NCBI RefSeq assembly: GCF_964656455.1
Contig: NC_135717.1
Coordinates: forward strand, 1,798,001 to 1,862,000
Direction of reading: 5' to 3'
Length of the DNA: 64,000 nt
DNA from: Halichoerus grypus
Lineage: Eukaryota > Chordata > Mammalia > Carnivora > Phocidae
Of this stretch, positions 59,413 to 64,000 are shown in pieces. The first letter of the stretch is position 1. Every line of letters starts with the position of its first letter. Made by a program: the position numbers and the translations under genes. The notes under the pieces were generated by a model. That model was not told where the DNA came from. It saw only the letters and a list, made by a program, of their open reading frames with translations, and ran no database searches.

Positions 59413-60589
59413 CTCGGGTCAGAAATGCGGATTGTCGGGGGCTCTGCTGGGGTCTCCAGGGGCGCTCCCACAAGCCAGCCCGCACCGGCCTCGCTGGTCA
59501 AGTGCTGGGCAGTCGCACTTCCTGGTGAATCTTTCTGGGATGCTGGGCCCAGGGCCTTGAGATGGCTGTGGCGGAGCAGACCAAGCCCTCTGGGGGAGAG
59601 CCTCTGCTGGGGGCGAGTGGGAGGGGCCCAGCCCGACCCAGAAGCTGGGTTGTGGCCGAGTGAGGACGGCCCACACGGAGGGCAGGGGGCTGGTCACCCC
59701 GGCCTCACGGTGGATGACCCCAGGCCCCTTACGCAGAGCGGGAAGCAAGCAGGAGCTAGCGTCGCCCAGGCCAACCCATCCAGTGACGGGGCAGGGCGGC
59801 GCTCACGCCCCAGGTTCACCTGCTCCGCCACTTGTCATCCCTGAGGAAGGGCACTCTGCGCCCTGGGCTCCTCGTGGGGGTCCAGGAGAGGTGTGGCTCA
59901 GCCTCCCCCAGGCCCTGAGGCCCTGCAGACGTGCCCCCTGGACCACCAGTCCCGAGCCTGTCTTTGGGCCTTGTCTATCCTGGAGGTGGCCTGGGTCATC
60001 CTGACACACGGACCCAGATGTTTGCCGTGTCCGCGAAGCTGCCCGAGTGTGGCAGGGCCCAGCCCCTGCCCTCCAGCACACTTGTCCACCTGAGGGGCCC
60101 CCAGGGGCGGGCGCTGGTGTACCTTCCCACGAGTTGCTGCCTCTGCCTGGGCCTCTGACCCTCAAATCCCATTTTCACGCCCCAAGGAGCCTGCTGCTGG
60201 AAGCCCCCTTTGGGGGATCCCTTGGATAAAGCAGAGGGTCCTTTTGTTGGGGGACAAAGGCCTGTGCCAGCTTCCTGGGACAGGGTCCTGCTGCATTTCA
60301 GAGCCGTGGTCTTGGTGTGGACCCATCATCTCCACTCAAGCAATGTCTTGTCTCTAGAATGTTCTGTCCCTGACTTTCCTGGGGCCTCTGCCCACCAGCT
60401 CCCAGCCTGCTTTGCTTTCTCCCAGCCATGGGTCCTCTCCAGGCCCCTCCTCCAGGCAGCCTTCCTGAACCACCTCTAAACTCCTGCTGCACTTGAACTT
60501 GGAGCAGTGGCTCTCCCCGCCCCGCCTGAATTGATATTCTGATCGCCTCTTCCCTGGGACGTTTGTCGGATTGTCCTTACTTTCCAAGT

Positions 60590-60860
60590 CAGGGATCACC
60601 TATATACAATTCAGTGCAGAAATCCCAAGGGCACAGCCCAATAAGTTTTCACATACGTGTCTCCTGTGTAACCACCACCCAGACCAGGATGCAGAACGTT
60701 CCCAGCTCCTGGGTGATGGGGGTCTCCCCCCGGGGTCCCCTGCCTCCTTTCCCTCCCCTCTGTGCAGGTCATTCCGCTTGCCTCTCCCTGTGGCTCTGAG
60801 CACATTTTCCTCAGATTTGCAGAGACTCCCCGCTGCCGACACAGCCCCGACATCCTCAGC
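60590..60860 (-). mobile_element. L1 3'-region fragment, antisense
   Basis: 'cctatatacaattcagtgca', 'ataagttttcacatacgtgt' and 'gtaaccaccacccagaccag' are antisense L1 phrases; the right part is GC-rich and diverged. Confidence 0.6.
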
Positions 60861-62109
60861 CTGATTGCGAAGGCCTGCCCAGATGCTGCCCGCACCGGGC
60901 GTCCCCTGCAGACGCCGTCCGCGCCGGGCACCACGCCCTGCCTCGCTTGCCCGCCTCCACGCCGTTGTCTGTGCCGTCTGCCCACCCCCTTACTTCAAGT
61001 TCAGCTCATCATTCGGGAGCAGCTCTCGGAACCAGGGGCCGGCCCTGCCCTCGTGCGACCTGCCTCAGCTGACCGTGTGGACCTTCCCCGTCCTCCTGAG
61101 ACATCCTTGCTTGTGTCCTTGGGCCTCGAGCGGAGCAAATGCTCCACGAGCACCTGTTGGAAGAACAGATGTGGGAATTTTGCCTGGATCAGTCAAGGTG
61201 ACGAGCAACCAAAACTGACTTTAGCAAAATTTAATTAAAAAAAATTTTTTTTTTGATGTCTGGGGTCCAGATGGTGATTGAAGACATGCACCTGCTTTCA
61301 TGCCCTTTGCAGCTTCCCATAAATGACAGTAATAAGAGATTTTTACAGGCATAAATCTGCAGGTATAAGGAGGACAGGAGAGGATGTGATAGCAACAAAT
61401 GTTAGAAACCAGAGCAGAGACGACAAATGGTGGTGACACGCTGTCTCGGAGAAGTAAACCCTCAACAGCCGTGGGAAAGCCGAGACCAGCCTGACTTGTC
61501 TCCCGGATCCTCAGAGGGGCTGACAGGAGGTGTTACTGGGACGTGCAGGGAGGGGGTGAGATAGTCCCCAGACGCCCCTCCCCGACCCCATGCGGCCTCT
61601 CCCCAGCCCAGCCCTGAGAGAGAGGGAACAGTGCTGGGTGCTCCTGGGGACCCCAGGCCCCACAGATGGCAGGCGTCCTGGACTGATGGCAGACGGGGAC
61701 AGACTTCCACGCCACTCAGAAAACAAGCGTCTTTGGGAACGGAGCAGTCCTAGAGGAGAGACCCAGCAAAGACCCTGACAACAGAGCTCCCTGGCCGGCC
61801 GGTCCCTCAGAGCATCCCCCAGACGGTGGCTTCTTCCTCGCTCTCTCCCGGTCACTCACTCTGGGGGGAAGCCAGCACGTCAGGACACTCAAGTAGCCCT
61901 AAGAAGTGTCACTGGTCAAGGACCCAAGACCCTCACCAATAGCCAGTGGGAAGCGGGGCCTCCTACCCCAGTTGGGCCTTCAGATGTCAGCAGCCCCAAC
62001 CAACATTTGCCCCCTTATGGGGGCAACCTTGTGAGAAACCCCAAGCCAGAGCCACCACATGACGTCACTCTAGAATTCCCGACCCACAGAAACAGATAAT
62101 CAGTGATCG

Positions 62110-63565
62110 CTTCTGTGGCTGTTGTTCTAACCTCTTATTTTGAAATAATCACGGGAAGCTGCAAAGACAGCAGAGAGGTCCTGTGTTTTCCCCCAACGGC
62201 TACATCTCATGTGATCATAGTATCAGAGCAAAACCAGGAGGTTGACGTTGTATAACAGGTGTGTGTACTTCTGTGTCCCTGATCACGTGTGTGAATGTGG
62301 AGCCACCACCACAACCAAGACCCAGGACACTCCACCCCCATGCGGACCCCCTCGTGCCGCCCCTCAGTCGTACAGCTGACCCCAGACCACCACCCCTCAC
62401 CCTGGCGACCACGAGTCTGGCTTCGGTCTCTGTGGTTTTGTCATTTCGAGAATGTTACCTAAATGAGATCATAGTGTCTGTCGCCTTTTGAGGTTAGCGT
62501 TTCTCACTTAGTGGCGCCATGATGCCAGGAAAAGGTTCACCCTTTCTATCCCCATGCCACGGGATGCCCCACTGCAGATGCTGCTCGTGGTCCGCGAGCT
62601 CTTGTAGCGGGCGCAGAAGCGTGCTCTGCTCTGCGTTTGCCCGGTGGCTGGTGCTGTTTGCCACATCCTCTTCAGTGAAACATCTCTGCATGTTTTTGCC
62701 CATTTGGCGGGTTTTGTGAGTTCTTACATACTCTAGATATGAGTCCTTTGTCAGATAATGTGGTTTGCAAATGTATGCTTCCGGTCTGTAGCTTGTCTTT
62801 CGTCCTTCAGGAGGGTCCTCTGCAAGGCAGCAGGATTCGATTTTGATGAGGATCGGCTTAATTGATTTTTATCTTGTATAGATTGTCATTTTGGTGTCAG
62901 TTCTAAGCTCTAGATCCTGAAGATTTTCGCCTGTATTATCTTCTGAAAGTTTTATGTTTAATGCACGGTCCATTTTGAGTTAGTTTTCTAAATCAGGTGG
63001 GTTGTGTGGATTGCAGTTTGCCTTTTGCCTGTGGATATTCAATTGCTCCAGTACTGTTTACTGAAAAGGCAATCTTCCCTCCACTGAATTGCTCTCGCAT
63101 TTTTGTCAAAAGTCAGCCACTCATGCAAGGGTTTTCGTGGGTTCTCTAGCCCGGCCCATTGGTCACTGTGTCTGCCTTCTGCCGATCCCACCCAGTGTTG
63201 GTCACTGCCACTCTCTAGTAAGGCTTGAATTTGGGTAGACGGGCTCTTCTCACTTTTCTTGTTGAAATTTGTGTTACCTCTTCAAGTCCTTTGCCTTTCC
63301 CCGTCAATTTTAGCGTAATTATGTCTATATTTACAAAAAAGAATATTTCCAGAATTTTTATAGAATTGCATTAAATCTGTATATCAGTTTGGGGAGAAGT
63401 GACATCTTCCCAACGTTGAGCCTTCTCATCCATGAGCATAGTATGTCTTTCCATTTACTTTATTTCTTTCTTCAGAGTTTGCAGTTTTTAGCATAGACAT
63501 CTGTACACGTTTTATTAGATTCACATCTGTGCATTTTGGTTTTTTTTTTTTTTGAGTGATTGTAA
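62110..63565 (-). mobile_element. L1 fragment, antisense, about 1.4 kb
   Basis: 'tcccgacccacagaaacaga' is followed by 'tctgtggttttgtcatttcg', 'gtttgcaaatgtatgcttcc', 'cctgtggatattcaattgct', 'gcattaaatctgtatatcag' and 'acgttttattagattcacat'. The order is that of reverse-complement L1 3' UTR and ORF2. Inactive. Confidence 0.8.
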
Positions 63566-63582
63566 ATGGTACTGTTATTTTT

Positions 63583-63767
63583 CATTGTTGTTTGTTTCTT
63601 TTAAAGGAAGAGAGAGAAAGTGCATGTGTGTGAGCAGGGGTGGGAGGGAGGGGCAGAGGGAGAGAGAGAATCTCAAGCAGACTCCATGCTCAGCATGACC
63701 CTGAGATTATGACCTGAGCCTAAATCAAGAGTTGGACGCTTAACCAACTGAGCCACCCAGGCACCCC
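63583..63767 (-). mobile_element. CAN-SINE, partly deleted
   Basis: GA-rich body, 'aagcagactccatgctcagc', 'atgaccctgagattatgacc' and 'gagccacccaggcacccc'. Diverged direct repeats resembling 'tggtactgttatttt' flank it. Part of the region before the second tRNA-like box is missing. Confidence 0.85.
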
Positions 63768-63849
63768 TGGTATTGTACTTTTAACACAACAAAATGATAT
63801 AGCAAACACAGATACAATAGTACCACAAAAATAATCAATGTTTACTTCT

Positions 63850-64000
63850 TTAAAAATGGCTTTGTTGAGATGCAATTAGCACAACATAAAATGTACCTGT
63901 TGTACATGACTCCTACTAAATTTACAGGTTTGTGCAACCACAATCCAGTTTTAGAAACTTTCCATCACACCAGAAGCTTCCCCCAGCCCATCTACAGCCC
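63850..64000 (-). mobile_element. L1 3'-region fragment, antisense, cut by window end
   Basis: 'ggctttgttgagatgcaatt', 'acataaaatgtacctgttgt' and 'gtgcaaccacaatccagttt' are the start of another antisense L1 3' end. Confidence 0.75.

Larger units (their letters stand above)
45801..64000. other. Intergenic region downstream of CHST12
   Basis: No exon of a recognisable gene was found on either strand. In human, GRIFIN and LFNG follow CHST12; neither galectin-like nor Fringe-like sequence appears here, so they would lie beyond 64 kb. The segment alternates GC-rich unique-looking DNA (49-51, 53-56, 58-60 kb) with L1 and MIR fragments. Several GC-rich open frames of 100-290 codons at 52.8-53.9 and 55.4-56.5 kb overlap on both strands and show no family resemblance. 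Confidence 0.6.

Overview
This is nuclear DNA of a placental mammal, almost certainly an arctoid carnivore (bear, seal or weasel group). Six tRNA-Lys-derived CAN-SINE copies all end in the carnivore text 'gagccacccaggcgcccc' (read on the + strand as the reverse complement of the SINE head). Their body type ('gctgagcagggagcccg', 'ggctcgatcccaggaccc') differs from the young dog and cat SINE subfamilies. The window is GC-rich and minisatellite-rich, with L1, MIR and MaLR LTR fossils throughout.

Layout. (1) 1-13 kb: the inside of an unrecognised + strand gene that enters from the left. Five exons (64-191, 5179-5287, 5820-6212, 9098-9227, 12817-12924) have good splice sites, coding-like codon use and mutually compatible phases, and together encode about 290 residues of Pro/Ser-rich protein. 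Its introns hold a 104-bp minisatellite (1.2-2.7 kb), a 20-bp minisatellite with a 151-bp higher-order period (6.9-7.9 kb), and an inverted copy of part of its own third exon. Its 3' end was not found. (2) 13-24.7 kb: no recognisable gene; repeats, including an MSTA-like LTR, an MLT1-like LTR and a composite minisatellite. (3) 24.7-26.1 kb: a CpG island, the likely promoter and non-coding first exon of CHST12, with a TCTCGCGAGA element, GC boxes and an inverted CCAAT box. (4) 25.3-44.1 kb: CHST12 intron 1, AT-richer and full of L1, CAN-SINE and older repeats. (5) 44.1-45.8 kb: the CHST12 coding exon, an intact 419-residue chondroitin 4-sulfotransferase 2. (6) 45.8-64 kb: downstream intergenic DNA with L1 fragments, a TG-rich tract and a strong CTCF-type motif. 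No GRIFIN or LFNG exon was seen.

CHST12 is the only gene I can name. It is a Golgi enzyme that transfers sulfate from PAPS to the 4-position of GalNAc in chondroitin. In human the upstream neighbour on the same strand is EIF3B; no EIF3B sequence is recognisable here, so the unnamed gene in the first 13 kb is the main open question of this window.
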